Below are positions 50,329 through 60,743 of a DNA stretch of 64,000 nucleotides, one piece after another. Numbering within the stretch: position 1 is the stretch's first letter; every line of letters starts with the position of its first letter. The stretch is from contig JACAAK010000001.1 of the NCBI GenBank assembly GCA_025093985.1, positions 3,224,001 through 3,288,000 of the forward strand, read 5' to 3'. Both the position numbers and the translations under genes were made by a program. The notes under the pieces were generated by a model. That model saw nothing but the letters and a program-made list of their open reading frames with translations, was not told where the DNA came from and made no database searches. This DNA is from Calvatia gigantea. Taxonomy: Eukaryota; Basidiomycota; Agaricomycetes; Agaricales; Lycoperdaceae.

Positions 50329-50660
50329 ACCAGTCGAGGTCAAGCCTACCATCGCCCTCGACCCACCGCTTTTCCTTTTACGGCTGTGGTTATCCCCCGA
50401 CACAATCAAGCTCGTCGATCCGAATTCTACCACTCGGCATTTTGTTGTCCCCCTAACCGTGGCTGACGGTATGAAGGAATTTAGACTAGAACCCAATGCG
50501 CTACCAGCCGTTGTGAGTTGCTTGACCCAGCCTTACTCCAACAACCTTAAATCTAAGTATCTTCTTGTTTCGGTTGGCTAGGCTGGCCATATCGAGATTG
50601 AGGTTTCCAACAAGGGCAGGAAGGTTGGTGGCGGTAGTGGGGAAATGCATTTGGTGTAAA
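50329..50660 (+). other. Possible exon pair of an unrecognised gene
   Basis: From about 50329 the frame reads KIPVEVKPTIALDPPLF, then DTIKLVDPNSTTRHFVVPL and EFRLEPNALPAV. A donor (GTGAGT at 50513) and a TAG acceptor (50578-50580) define a 68-bp intron that joins to AGHIEIEVSNKGRKVGGGSG and a stop at about 50658. Codon choice and splice signals look gene-like, but I found no start exon and recognise no domain. Low confidence. Confidence 0.3.
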
Positions 50661-51980
50661 TTAACAGTGTCATTGAGTTCTCGAGGGTGGTGCTAAGAGG
50701 CAAGTGCCAAGGACCCATAGGAGGTCACAGCATCTGACGTGTTCAGTGTCATCCAGGCAAAACGCCCTCTTGGTGGGTGTCCTCGGCTGAGAACAACTAC
50801 GACTTGGTAGCGAGGAATTATGGAGCCTCAGAATCGTCGCCCACCTGGGTGGTCTGCCGCCATATAGGTGTGCCTTGGTTGCCCTATGGCAGAGGACTTC
50901 TGGGCGTGTCCCCATATCTCATGACCCCCTCTGCGCAGCTCACGCTCTTCTTTGGAAGTTCCAACCCACTGGCGCACTCTCCCGCTAGAAGCCACAGGAG
51001 AACCGTTGCTCCGGACTAAGAAGAACAACGGAGTATCCAAAACTCGGGGTGTTATATATGTCACACAGGCCTATAGTCGAACGCATTGTTCGGAGTCCAT
51101 AAAGTGTTAATAGACCTGCCAAATCCTGGAACTGTTGAATTAGCCCCGGGGGGCTCGAAAGATGTCTCCGTTCCTCAGAAACTCGACCGAGTACGCATCA
51201 TTCTTCCACCTTCTGGTCGGTTAACTTGCATTGTTTTCGTGCAATCAAGTTCCCCGGTTCCCTTCGTTTCCGTGTGTTCACCATGGCCATCACTGGGACA
51301 AAATCTAAGTTCGTATGGAGCCTATGCGATCTGGCGGGACATTCAACAGCCGACATCAACTGAAGGAGTAGGGGTGCCCCGGCTCCGAGGACGTGGCAGA
51401 ATACGGGTCGCGGAAGGCGGATCCCCCATCCGAGCTATGGGGAATGCTTCAAACTATCCGTCCGCCCGGAAGGGCCTAGGGAGCGGGGCTGTTGTTTCTG
51501 CTTCCGGACGCTTCACGGTGCAAGTCCAGTCGCGCTATGGTTCTCCATGTATGTAGCCTCGCTAGATGGGTTCTGCAGAGGACCCCTTTCGGGCAACGAT
51601 GCTCCACGAACTTCTCGCCGCTGCAAGGACTTGTCCCTTTACGCGGAAGGCATTGACTTGAGAAGGGACTACCATTTCGGCCAGTTAGCCATCTAGTAAC
51701 CTTTCGGACACAGGGGGAATTGAACCACACTTTTTGTGTCAGCGACTACGGACATAGCCGCAAGGGAGAGGAAGAACCCCGTGGAAATGTGGATCATATT
51801 TGGGGTGTATGGAAAGAGCAAACATCCGCAGACGCTTGCAGTTCAGGCTTTCGGATTGTCCGCTACACGACTGCAGGCCGTCGGTCCCTACTCAAGTTTA
51901 TCATCATCTGTTACCACCATAGTCGGCTCACGGTGGCTTGGTTTTTGCGCTTTGTCTGTCTTGTCCCTTAGACTTTGTTG

Positions 51981-52016
51981 TGTTGGTGGATATGTTGGTG
52001 GGTATGTTGGTGGATA
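51981..52016. repeat. Short minisatellite, 12-bp unit
   Basis: Three imperfect copies of TGTTGGTGGATA in tandem. No coding role is evident. Confidence 0.5.
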
Positions 52017-52327
52017 CTGAACAAAGCTTCACCCATCTATTCACAACATTATATAGGCTATATTTCAGGGAATCATCTAAGCCAGTAAATTGATGGAATG
52101 AAACGAGTACTACGGACATGACAAGGCGGGGCGTCGCTCACAGGGGCCAGCATCAGATCTTAAACCGCGATCACTAAGAAGGGCGCGAGCCAAAAAGCCA
52201 ACTGCAAGCTCGGAAGGTGAGAATGAAAAGGAAACGTACGGCAAAGAGGTAAATACATCTGTCGGGTCATATGAGTCTCCTTCCGACCACGGTCTTATTA
52301 TATTTGACTCGCCTTGAGCAATACTAA

Positions 52328-53351
52328 TTAATATTCCACTGCATCATCATCGTCAGCTTGCATAGGAACAGGTTCCTCTTTTTTTGGTGAAGAGGCCGGC
52401 TCCTCTTCCTTTTTGGTAGGAGCTGGGGTGTCGTCAACATCCATTCCAGTGTCTTTAGGTGCTGGCGAGGAGGTACGCTTCTCTTCAGTTGCTGAAAGAG
52501 GTTGTGTGTCTGTTTCCATCTCAGGCTGACTTTGAGGGTCGCCCTTCTCAGACTTGATCTTGGCCTCCTCGTCTGCGGCCTGCTGTCGCAACTGATTAAT
52601 CTCTTCAATACCAGCAGCACGCTCCTCTTTGAAGAGATCCCATTCCCTCTCAATTGCTTCTTTAACCTAGGCCAATATCAGCAAATGCCCGGGTCGAATA
52701 TGGTAAAGGTTCATACTTGTTCCTTTCGTCGAGCAAGGAATGTTTCTTGGGCTGGTGTCAATTTTGCGGGAAGGTAACACAAGGGCGGTGGGTGTGATCT
52801 GGGGGGCGGGGCAAGGGGATTTGCTGACGATGGAGATGTTTCGTCGTCGGTGATGACATCGGAGGTCAGGAGGTAATTGGCCAGCAAGGGGTACCTGGTG
52901 CGTCGGAGCTTGTACTGTGACCGTTTCAATATAGTCAAAACTATGGAAAATGGCAGGAGGACATACTATCGAGTCTTTCAGCTGGAGGTCCTCCTCCTTT
53001 CGGTTTGCTGTATTCTTGTTCTTTTTCGCCTCTTCTACACGTCTAACAGAGTCAGTCTCTTTGCGTAGCTTGTTCTGCAGTCTTTGTTCAATCAGTTGCC
53101 GTTTTTTGGCCTAAATCACAGTGTTTCGTCAGCGGCTGACAGAGTCAGAATAGGCAGTAGGATGAACACACGGCTTCGCTAGCATTGCGCTCTTTGTCTT
53201 CAATCTTGGCCTTGTTAAGGGTTCCCAGTACGAGACCAAACATGCTTTTACCCCGTTTTCGCTCTCGATTGCCATCGGCGGGTGCTGACAGGTCGAGTCG
53301 TGGCCGCTTCCTTGACTCCGGCTGAGGTTTCGGAACATCGACTACGTCCAT
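52328..53351 (-). CDS. Pinin/SDK/MemA-domain protein
   Basis: Starts at ATG 53351, ends at TAA 52328-52330, four exons. After a basic head (ESRKRPRLD) comes the pinin signature: KRGKSMFGLVLGTLNKAK, then a Lys/Glu-rich coiled coil (KKRQLIEQRLQNKLRKE). It continues with KLRRTRYPLLANYLLTSDV, a Pro-rich loop PLAPPPRSHPPPL and PAKLTPAQETFLARRKEQ. The C-terminus is acidic and rich in Pro/Lys/Glu, ending DDDDAVEY. Pinin-domain proteins are nuclear and associate with the exon-junction complex and spliceosome. The start lies 189 bp from SRP72 on the opposite strand, suggesting a shared promoter. The reading frame appears intact. Confidence 0.82.
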
Positions 53352-53540
53352 TACGACGTTGTTCTGGGTTTGCCTAGAGCTACTGTTAATATTGTGCTAG
53401 TATTAGAAGCCAAAACACGAACTCTTCCGACGCCATAGATTCTTGGTTTGGCTAATGCTAGAGGTCAGTGACAAAGAGCGTGGGAATACTGTCGACCTGG
53501 ATAGCAGCGATATTTAACTACAACTCAACCATCCAAGAAT
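53352..53540. promoter_or_regulatory. Divergent promoter between pinin and SRP72
   Basis: The 189 bp between two opposite start codons must hold both 5' leaders and core promoters. No TATA box is evident, as is usual for housekeeping genes. Confidence 0.5.
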
Positions 53541-54657
53541 ATGCCACCACCATCGACCACAGCCAGCAGGGTCAAAGGCACAACAACGAAGACTAAGGGA
53601 AAGGGCAATGTGTATAAGAGTACACCAAAGAAAACGCTTTCGGAGGAGGAACGGGTCAAACGTTTGTTCTCGTCACTTTGTTCCCAAATCGACGGTGGCC
53701 ATTTTGCAAATGCTATCAAGACCTGCGATAAAAGTGTGTTCTGGTTGTATTGTATCGCCATGAATGATCATCATAATGTTGCAGTCCTTAGGGTTCATCC
53801 CGATGACGTGGATGCTTTGAGCACGAAGCTCTTTCTTCTCTTGCAGACCGACCAATACGAGCCTGCACTTGATGTAATCGATGGAAGGGAGGATAAGTCA
53901 AAGTTTGTGTTCGAGCGTGCCTATGCTTTGTACCGTTCGCACGAAGACACCGAGGCTCAGGAAGCGATCAAAGCTCTCAAAGAGCAGAATGCTAATGACC
54001 GAGGCTTGGCCCACCTCGAGGCGCAGCTGGTACGCTTATTGTCGTATTGCATGCGGCGACGAGCCTCATATTCCCACATCACTAGTTCTACCGCGATGGC
54101 GTGTACCAAGAAGCCTATGATCTCTATAACGAGCTACTGGACAGTACGGACCCAGTAAGCATTGCTATCCTTATTCCGTTTCGAGGGATCCGAAGTTTCA
54201 ATAGGATACAGAAGAACACTCCGATATTATCACCAACCTCCAAGCAGCACAGAAGCACCTCGATTTTATCAACAATGACTACCTACGTGCAATTGATGCT
54301 TTGCCCGCTGCTATAACCAGTGCAATTGAAACAGCTCCGCCTCCGGCGCCTGCACCTTCAATACCCGCTGCGCCTATACCTTCAGCACAACAGCCACAGC
54401 CGTCAACTATCCTAGCCGATAAGCCGAAAAAAGTGCGTATGTCGCGTGTACCTACTGGTGTAACCCCGGGGATTACACCACCGCCGGACCCGGAGCGATG
54501 GCTAAAGAAGAGCGAACGTTCCACGTACAATCAGGGACGCAGGCGGCGCGGTGGCGGTGGAGGCGCAACGCAAGGAAGTGCTGCACTAGACGTTCCAGTA
54601 TCTGGGAGCGCCTCAACCCACAAAAGTGGCGGAGGCAAAGGAAAGCGGAAGAAGTAA
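53541..54657 (+). CDS. SRP72: Signal recognition particle subunit SRP72 (internally short)
   Basis: Four exons (53541-53733, 53785-54029, 54086-54154, 54205-54657) encode 319 residues. A Lys/Thr-rich head is followed by TPR-like helices: KRLFSSLCSQIDGGHFANAI, VHPDDVDALSTKLFLLLQ, AYALYRSHEDTEAQEAIKAL, and FYRDGVYQEAYDLYNELLD. EEHSDIITNLQAAQKHLDF follows. The C-terminus has the SRP72 RNA-binding signature: RVPTGVTPGITPPPDPERWL with KSERSTY, then a Lys/Gly-rich tail. SRP72 binds SRP68 and 7SL RNA in the particle that targets secretory proteins to the ER. Fungal SRP72 is usually about 600 residues or more, so the central TPR block seems missing. The join is in frame with no intron at that point. 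Confidence 0.8.
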
Positions 54658-55625
54658 AGGCGGGGAGAATTACGAAAAGAATGCAAACACGAGGTGGGTT
54701 AGAAGATTATAGCTGTTTCCCTCTCGGGAATTTTTGACCTGAGTCAACGTAATAGATAGTGATTAAGTACCGAGCGTGTAACAATTGCGGTTGTTTTATC
54801 GAGAAGGTACAAGGATAGATAATTCATCCTCGTGCCCGTCCACGTGTTGATTTCAACATTATTGAAACTTGCCTTCAAAGCCTGGGGTTCGTCGTGCTAT
54901 CGCGGTTTGGACTTGAGGCACCTCATAATTCTATACCTCGGCTGTCTTGCGAAAGAGACTTAACCTTGATAAAGTGAAGCTAGGCCTGGACGCCTCGAGT
55001 TAATATTGGCGCTTATAGACCGTTCTTTCCATCAAGACCCTTGTTCATAAGACAAGTGACAAAAAATGCGGGAAACGCCACTCACATGACCATGCGATGC
55101 CGTGCTAATATTAATGAAAGGAGACGGCACATTCCACGCGCAGACTTGCCCCAGGAATGGTCTTGCACAGGTATATACAACCTATCCTCGTACCCCAGAA
55201 TCTTTCATACTAATTTTTCCAGTTTGTCATCCTGGAATGGAAGAGTGATTGTGAATTATTGCGTTTCCTGCCTGCTCCCATCAGTGCCTTTGGCTGGAGG
55301 TTTTCGCCAGCCCAGTCGTCCCTGGACCGTGCTCTCAGCTCATTACTACAACGTGTTGGCGGTCAGCCTCACGCAAAGCATAATACGAGAATCTGTAGCA
55401 TACTCGGATCGGTATGACGGAACACTAACCCTTCCATCACCATGCGAAATCCTTGCAGTTCCCCCGCGAATGCATTCCCAAAACGCCCGGAAATTTGTAC
55501 AGTTGGTTTCACGCCTTCGTTGGCACTCTCATAAAAGGACGTCAAAAACGCGGCAAGCAACCCCACCAGCGTTGTTCTTCTCTCACCACCTTCTCCAGAC
55601 AACTGCATAGACCTCTCCACACAGA
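54658..55625. other. Intergenic, leader of the phosphatase-like gene
   Basis: A long plus-strand frame at 55041-55610 has no domain, no signal and poor composition, so I treat it as chance. The right end probably carries the 5' leader of the next gene. Confidence 0.4.
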
Positions 55626-57378
55626 ATGTTGTTGTCGAAAGTCCTTGGTGTAATTGTCATCGCCCGTAACGGTGATAGGTACAACTATTACCAGGACCCC
55701 TACACCTACGCGGCTTCGAACACGGAGACCACCGCCCTCGGTGAGGTGAGTGATCACTACCCTTTATTCAGCTTTTGAAAACCAACCCGCTGCCTAGGTT
55801 GAGTCTCACCGTCTTGGCTCCCTTCTCCGCTCCACCTACTTCGATAGCTCTTCTTCCTCTTACATCGAGGGCATTCGCTCTGACCTCGTTGACAACAATG
55901 AGGTGAAGGTCCGGGTCAAGGCTGGTGCTGAAGGCACTGTTGTCTTCGACTCCGCTATCGCCCTCCTTCAGGGACTCTTCCCCCCTACACCCAAAAACAA
56001 GATCGTTCTCGCCAACGAGACGACCGTCGTCGCACCTCTTGGTGGTTACCAATACGTCCCTGGTAAGCCGAGAGCCATATGAACCGAATTGAACCGGAAC
56101 TAAAATGTACTTAGTCGAGACTGTTGAGCCTGGCAACGACCGCTCCCTTGAGAGCTGGACTAATTGCCCAGCTTTTGAGAGGCATATTAAGGACTTCTAC
56201 GCCTCTGATGCTTTCAAGAAGAGGGCTAAGGACGCAGAACCTTTCTTCAAAGGTGTTAGGGATTACGTCTTTGGCCGCCCCACCACCCTCGAGAACGCTT
56301 GGAACGTGAGCATTGACATTAGCAAGTTATCAGTGACATCATGCTGAATTTCCTTTTTGGTAGATCTACGACTTCATCAACTCGCAACTCACCCACAACA
56401 AGACCTACGCCCACCGTCTTCCACCCACCTTCATCGAACAGGCTCGCCACTTCGCCAACTTCCACGAAGATGGTGTCTTCGGTGACGGAGATATTAACGG
56501 TGTTGGCAATAGTGGGTATCACCTTATAAGTTAAATCACTGGTTCTGATCTGGTTATTCTTCTAGTTGCTGGTCGCACTATCTTGCACACTATCCTTACC
56601 TCTCTCGAGCGCATTGCTTTCAACGGCGACCCTCTCCAGTTCATGTTGATTCAGACTACCTACCAGCCCTTCATTTCGTTCTTCCATCAGACCGGTATCA
56701 CCAAGGACCACCCAGAGCTCAAGGGTTTCCGTAAGTAACTGGTCCAATCTGACTAATTTTTAGTTCTCTGATTGGGTTACGTTTTAGCTGAGTACTCCTC
56801 TGCCATCGCTATTGAGCTCCGCCGCGGCTCTCCCCCCGACATCCGTGACTTCCTCCGCATCAAATTCAAGAACGGAACCCATGGTCACTTCCAGGACCTC
56901 CACGTCTTTGGTCACCACGCCGACATCCCCCTGACCGAGTTCATTTACCGCGCAGAGGTAATCACCCTTCCTTCCTCGCGTTTTGACCGTCCCTTAACCA
57001 CTCTTCTTCTCCACTTAGAACGCTGCCATCACCAGCAACAAGCAATGGAAAGAGATCTGCAATGCTAAGGCCAAGTTCGAGATCGCCGAGATCGTCAGCG
57101 GTGGTGCCAGCAACGTCCAAGCCATGTTCTCTGGTGCCTTCGCTTTCGTCGCCCTCATGGGTCTTTACACCGTCTCCAAACTCGTCAAGCGCTCCCGTCA
57201 GCGTGCACGTGAGGCTCGCGTCAGGTTGGAGGGTGAAGAGGTGAGTCAAGTTGTCGCCAACTACGGCTCCATCTCGCGTCCACAACACCGCGACTACGTT
57301 ATCGGGGATGTACGGACTGATAACGCAGCGGCTCCCGCTGTTGCATATTATCCGGATCAACCCCGATGGGTCATCTGA
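55626..57378 (+). CDS. Histidine-phosphatase-superfamily membrane protein (likely inactive)
   Basis: Seven exons (55626-55745, 55798-56062, 56115-56305, 56364-56511, 56566-56730, 56788-56957, 57019-57378) join in frame to 472 residues. It opens MLLSKVLGVIVIARNGDR, where the RHG motif of phosphoglycerate-mutase-like phosphatases would be; here the catalytic His is Asn. TETTALGEVESHRLGSLLRS and a GHHADIPLTEF motif keep the fold's pattern. One transmembrane helix (AMFSGAFAFVALMGLYTVSKL) lies near the C-terminus, followed by a basic stretch. Related basidiomycete proteins share this layout as I recall. With the nucleophile His absent, phosphatase activity is doubtful. The last donor-like GTGAGT at 57241 could remove the final 40 residues. 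Confidence 0.75.
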
Positions 57379-58114
57379 ACACCTGCACATTGGTGGAGGT
57401 TCGAAGGCTGCTAGTAGGTGGAGCCGTGTTGGGATGATGTTTGTCCTGCTGGGTCAGGGTATCGTGCTCACGACTGTTGTAGAACCTCAATATTCCTGTT
57501 GTTGAGAAGACTAGGTTGGTCTGAGTAGGGGTCTATGGATGGACGACTGCCTCCGGTAACTGTTATGTTTGATATGCCTTAGGGACGCTGGACATACCGT
57601 TTCTGCATTTCTTGTCTCTGCTTGTGTTTCATTGACCGTTGTATGTATTTTTGTCTGCACTACATTGTTCTGTCGCCAATACATTGTGTTCCATGCATCC
57701 TCCCCTCTGAACCTTGTTATTAATAAAGAATCTTAGCGGCGCCTTGAGCGGCAGTCCCCGACTCTGGTGATGGATACAAAACAGGCACAATTTCATAACT
57801 TGACCACAAAACCTGGTGTAGGATAGTGTGCTATATGATTCTAGACCTCCAATTCCCGTGTGCACTGAGCAGCAAGTAATTCTCCAAATTGTTCTTTTTT
57901 TATATGCCGTGGTGATCCTCGCGGTTCTGCCACGAGCTTAAAGCCCCGCAGAAGCACAGTAAAAACTTGCCGGACCTGTGATACTTTCCAGCAAAAGCGA
58001 GATCAAACAGACCGTTCGTAGCAGCAGAAGTGGTTCTTTTTACTGCGTATAGGGAGCTGCAGTGCACTAGACTTTCATTTGATGTTATTTATTTGCTCAT
58101 GGAATCATTGGAAT
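57379..58114. other. Intergenic, 3' region of the phosphatase-like gene
   Basis: No gene is seen. It contains the downstream region of the previous gene and the left flank of the inverted-repeat element. Confidence 0.4.
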
Positions 58115-59275
58115 GCAGAGCTGGGGACCCCAGGTTGCCCGGGAGCTGAGCTGGGCTCGAGCTCTGAGTTGGCTTGAGGCGCCACAAACACCAATTAAGG
58201 AAACTCACCTAACTCGAGCTTGGATGAGCTGATCGGGGGCTCGAGCCCTGTGCCAAATAATTCCAAACACCAGCTATTCGAGACACACATTTAATCGGAC
58301 ATTACGTGCACGCATCGTTTTGTGCGGTGTTATCTACCTCCACTTCACTACCGGAATATAGGCAATTTTTTACTCTGTTTCAGGACGTACATGTTTGCGT
58401 GCCTTGATTCAAACTCAACGATGACTGTTTGCAAGGCACACTTTGCTTTGGAAGGAAATGTTTGAGAGCATTTGGAAACACACCAGGGGAGAGGATAGTG
58501 TTTGTGTTGGTGAACAACATGGGGGATTTTCCTAATCCCTACACTCTGTACCAGGCCAATCCACCACCACAACATTACCCACCTGTATTCTACGCTTATG
58601 CCCCATATAACTTGAATCCAGGTCCAGCACCACCTCATCTACCTTCCCCGACCTCAGCACCACGCCTGGTTCACCAGCAAGAAGGCCTGTCTCAGGTATT
58701 TGCCCAATCCCCCACTCCAAGTCACTCGGCACTACAAGCATCAGCTTGCAAGCACAGGCTGGGACCTGGTGCATCCCAGTCTCCGGAAAAGTGTTTACGA
58801 ACAACATGTGATGAAAAACACACCTCCCGCATCACATCCCGTTCCAATAGACCACAGTATTGCTGGATCACCAGAGAAAACAACTCTATCAATGCCCCCC
58901 TTTCCGCAGCTGTTCACAAACTTCGGCTTGATCATGAAGAGTAATGCTATCCGGAATAATGGAATATCTCACCTAGTCCGGTGAAATCGAGGAGCTACAG
59001 AGGTTGATTGACTCGTTGAAAGAGTCTCATGTTGGTGGTTGCTAATTTATAGTCAACTAGTCATAATAAGTCACTGCCAAACTAATAATACGTCTCAGAG
59101 GGCAATTGTGTGAGGGATAACCGCTCTGATGTTCTATGCTACCAAATGGGGATGCCCAGCTCAAGGGGCTCGATTTGCACTCAAGCCAGCACTGCCAGCA
59201 CCTCGAGTTCGAGCTCAGCTCAGCTCCCGGCCTCACTGCCAGTGAGGCTGAGGCTGGGGAGCTCCGTGGAGCTCT
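58115..59275. mobile_element. hAT-like inverted-repeat element (non-autonomous?)
   Basis: The left arm (from 58115, CAGAGCTGGGG..., including GGGAGCTGAGCTGGGCTCGA at 58141-58160) matches the reverse complement of the right arm (about 59150-59275), where GGGAGCTGAGCTGAGCTCGA is read. GGCTTGAG follows in both. Stacked GAGCTC/CTCGAG motifs near the ends are a feature I associate with fungal hAT-type elements. I could not find an 8-bp target duplication, and no transposase domain is visible inside. Confidence 0.4.
58519..58944 (+). CDS. Pro/Tyr-rich open frame inside the repeat element
   Basis: From ATG 58519 the frame codes 141 residues: MGDFPNPYTLYQANPPPQHY, then APYNLNPGPAPPHLP, and a basic His/Ser/Arg-rich end. 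The N-terminus is low-complexity (Pro, Tyr, Asn). No known domain is recognised. It may be a remnant of the element's own gene or an accidental frame. Its position between the inverted arms is the only context. Confidence 0.3.
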   Translation: MGDFPNPYTLYQANPPPQHYPPVFYAYAPYNLNPGPAPPHLPSPTSAPRLVHQQEGLSQVFAQSPTPSHSALQASACKHRLGPGASQSPEKCLRTTCDEKHTSRITSRSNRPQYCWITRENNSINAPLSAAVHKLRLDHEE

Positions 59276-59612
59276 CAATTTTATTTTATTTTTCCCATTC
59301 CCACGGGTACAGGTCGTTTGGCAAAGAGAGGGGGCATTAGAATTGACAGAACCCTCCTCTTGCAGAGTCGGGGATTCATATTCAGAGCTGGGCTCTAGTG
59401 GGGATATGATTTCTGCACGATCATGAAGTTTGCCCACCTAGCGGTTGTCAACAGCACAGCCTTTTCTCTAGCCTCACTTCCATCATCCAACCACCTGATG
59501 CTGAAGCCTCAAACACTGAGAAATCAGCAGCTCCTAACGCCACGTTATTCTTACTCACAAGATGGGCATTGTTTACCGGTAACTTAGGGAGTCAGGTGAA
59601 TAATCTCTTCCT
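59276..59612. other. Right flank of the element, promoter of the next gene
   Basis: No gene is seen. This probably includes the promoter and leader of the Cys-rich membrane protein. Confidence 0.3.
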
Positions 59613-60241
59613 TTGTCCCAAGCCCAACCCCCGCGGTACGAAAGTGCCCCTCTCCGCCCGGCTTTCACTTTCCTTCGTTCCCCTTTGCCTCATAACATCA
59701 CTCACCTGTCCTTTCCAGGCCGAAGCAGCTGGCATTGTAGTGTTATGGCGGACGCCGATTGTTGTTTCCTATGCTGTTGTTGTTGCAGTCTCCTGAGTGC
59801 GTCGTATTTATGCTCGGCTGGTAACCCCCTTCCTGACAAGAACCAGGTCTTTGTAATACTACAAGCATTTACCCTGGCCACCTCTGCTGTACATTCCCCG
59901 CATTCCCCGCTAGACGGCTCATTTGACCATCACTTCCAGGGCTTCCTCGCTGTTGCAAAATCAGGCGATCCAAATTCGATGACGACAAGTTCATAGACGA
60001 GGTTCTCCGAGACAATGACCGTCACCAGATCTCTGTTACCGAACGTCCGGCATATGAGTCCGAGGCAGGCTATCACATCACGCAGCCTGAACCTGTCGCG
60101 CAAATGGACATGCGGTATCCTCCAAAACAATCACCAAACCCCCAATCTCGGCAATCAACGGACCACCACCAGCAACAGCCCGAACAAAAAGAGGCTCGGC
60201 ACCCTGGAGAGCGGGGGGCGCAAGTCCGGGATAGTCCTTGA
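59613..60241 (+). CDS. Cys-rich putative membrane protein
   Basis: The clearest exons are 59719-59820 and 59940-60241, joined in phase across GTAACC...CCAG. They read MADADCCFLCCCCCSLLSAS (Met at 59745), then LPRCCKIRRSKFDDDKFIDE and a Gln/Pro-rich hydrophilic tail ending RDSP before TGA 60239-60241. The run of Cys flanked by short hydrophobic residues recalls CYSTM-like or multiply palmitoylated membrane proteins. A first exon starting MSQAQPPR at 59613 is likely, but its phase is off by one at the splice, perhaps because of one extra C. No enzyme function is suggested. Confidence 0.45.
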
Positions 60242-60557
60242 CGAGAGCGTTTCACAGCTATAGAAACGGTCCTGTGCTGATTTTCCTGGAGAAATCGGAT
60301 TGGGGTCTTTTGTTATTGCTTTTTGGATATTTTTCAGAATATATTGTCACCCATCACATGCCCTCGCGGAACATGTCCCATCAGCGGTCTTTAGGCGGCG
60401 TTATGAAAAATCAGTCATGCAAGGAGAGCTTCCACGAAAACGACAGTTGTCGAGCCCGGTGACACTTGGAACGGCTGACAAGTCTATGTTTCAAGCTTCG
60501 GGTACATTTTTTCAAACTAAGGACAGTGTTATACAGGGGAAATAGGAACAAACACAT
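60242..60557. other. Intergenic, convergent 3' ends
   Basis: Lies between a plus-strand and a minus-strand gene. Nothing recognised. Confidence 0.4.
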
Positions 60558-60743
60558 TCATCCCTGGGTAGGAGCAGGACCATCTGTGGTTTGAGGCTCA
60601 CATACGGGCCCAATGCCGCCCCACTTGGGCCAGGAGGTCGGGCATGGGAATCCTGCATCGGTGTCGGCGACTGGAACAGGAGTCGCACTGGCCGCCGCAA
60701 ACAAAGCTGCGAGAACAGTGGTGATGGCAAAGAAACACTTCAT
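60558..60743 (-). CDS. Short secreted protein (two Cys)
   Basis: Sixty-one residues, ATG 60743 to TAG 60558-60560. MKCFFAITTVLAALFAAASA is a clear signal peptide. The mature part is about 41 residues: ATPVPVADTDAG, then FPCPTSWPKWGGIGPVC, and a Pro/Thr tail. Two Cys could form one disulfide. A TTAG acceptor two bases before the ATG hints at an intron in the leader. It does not share the GCWxCC module of the other secreted peptides here. No known family is recognised. Confidence 0.6.
   Translation of the reverse strand: MKCFFAITTVLAALFAAASATPVPVADTDAGFPCPTSWPKWGGIGPVCEPQTTDGPAPTQG

Larger units (their letters stand above)
46536..52327. other. Gene-poor region
   Basis: Nearly 5.8 kb without a recognised gene. 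It holds an inverted repeat (47423-47556), a coding-like pair of exons at about 50329-50660 and a short minisatellite (51981-52016), listed separately. Other frames, for example 51086-51556 plus, show no domain. Confidence 0.4.

Noticed and set aside
51470..51730. Possible structured RNA or tRNA-like sequence
   Set aside because: Some GC-rich complementary pieces occur, but no cloverleaf with a proper T-loop or anticodon arm could be built.
55041..55610. A 189-codon plus-strand frame upstream of the phosphatase-like gene
   Set aside because: No domain, no signal peptide, irregular composition and no good start context. It lies in the region expected to be promoter and leader.
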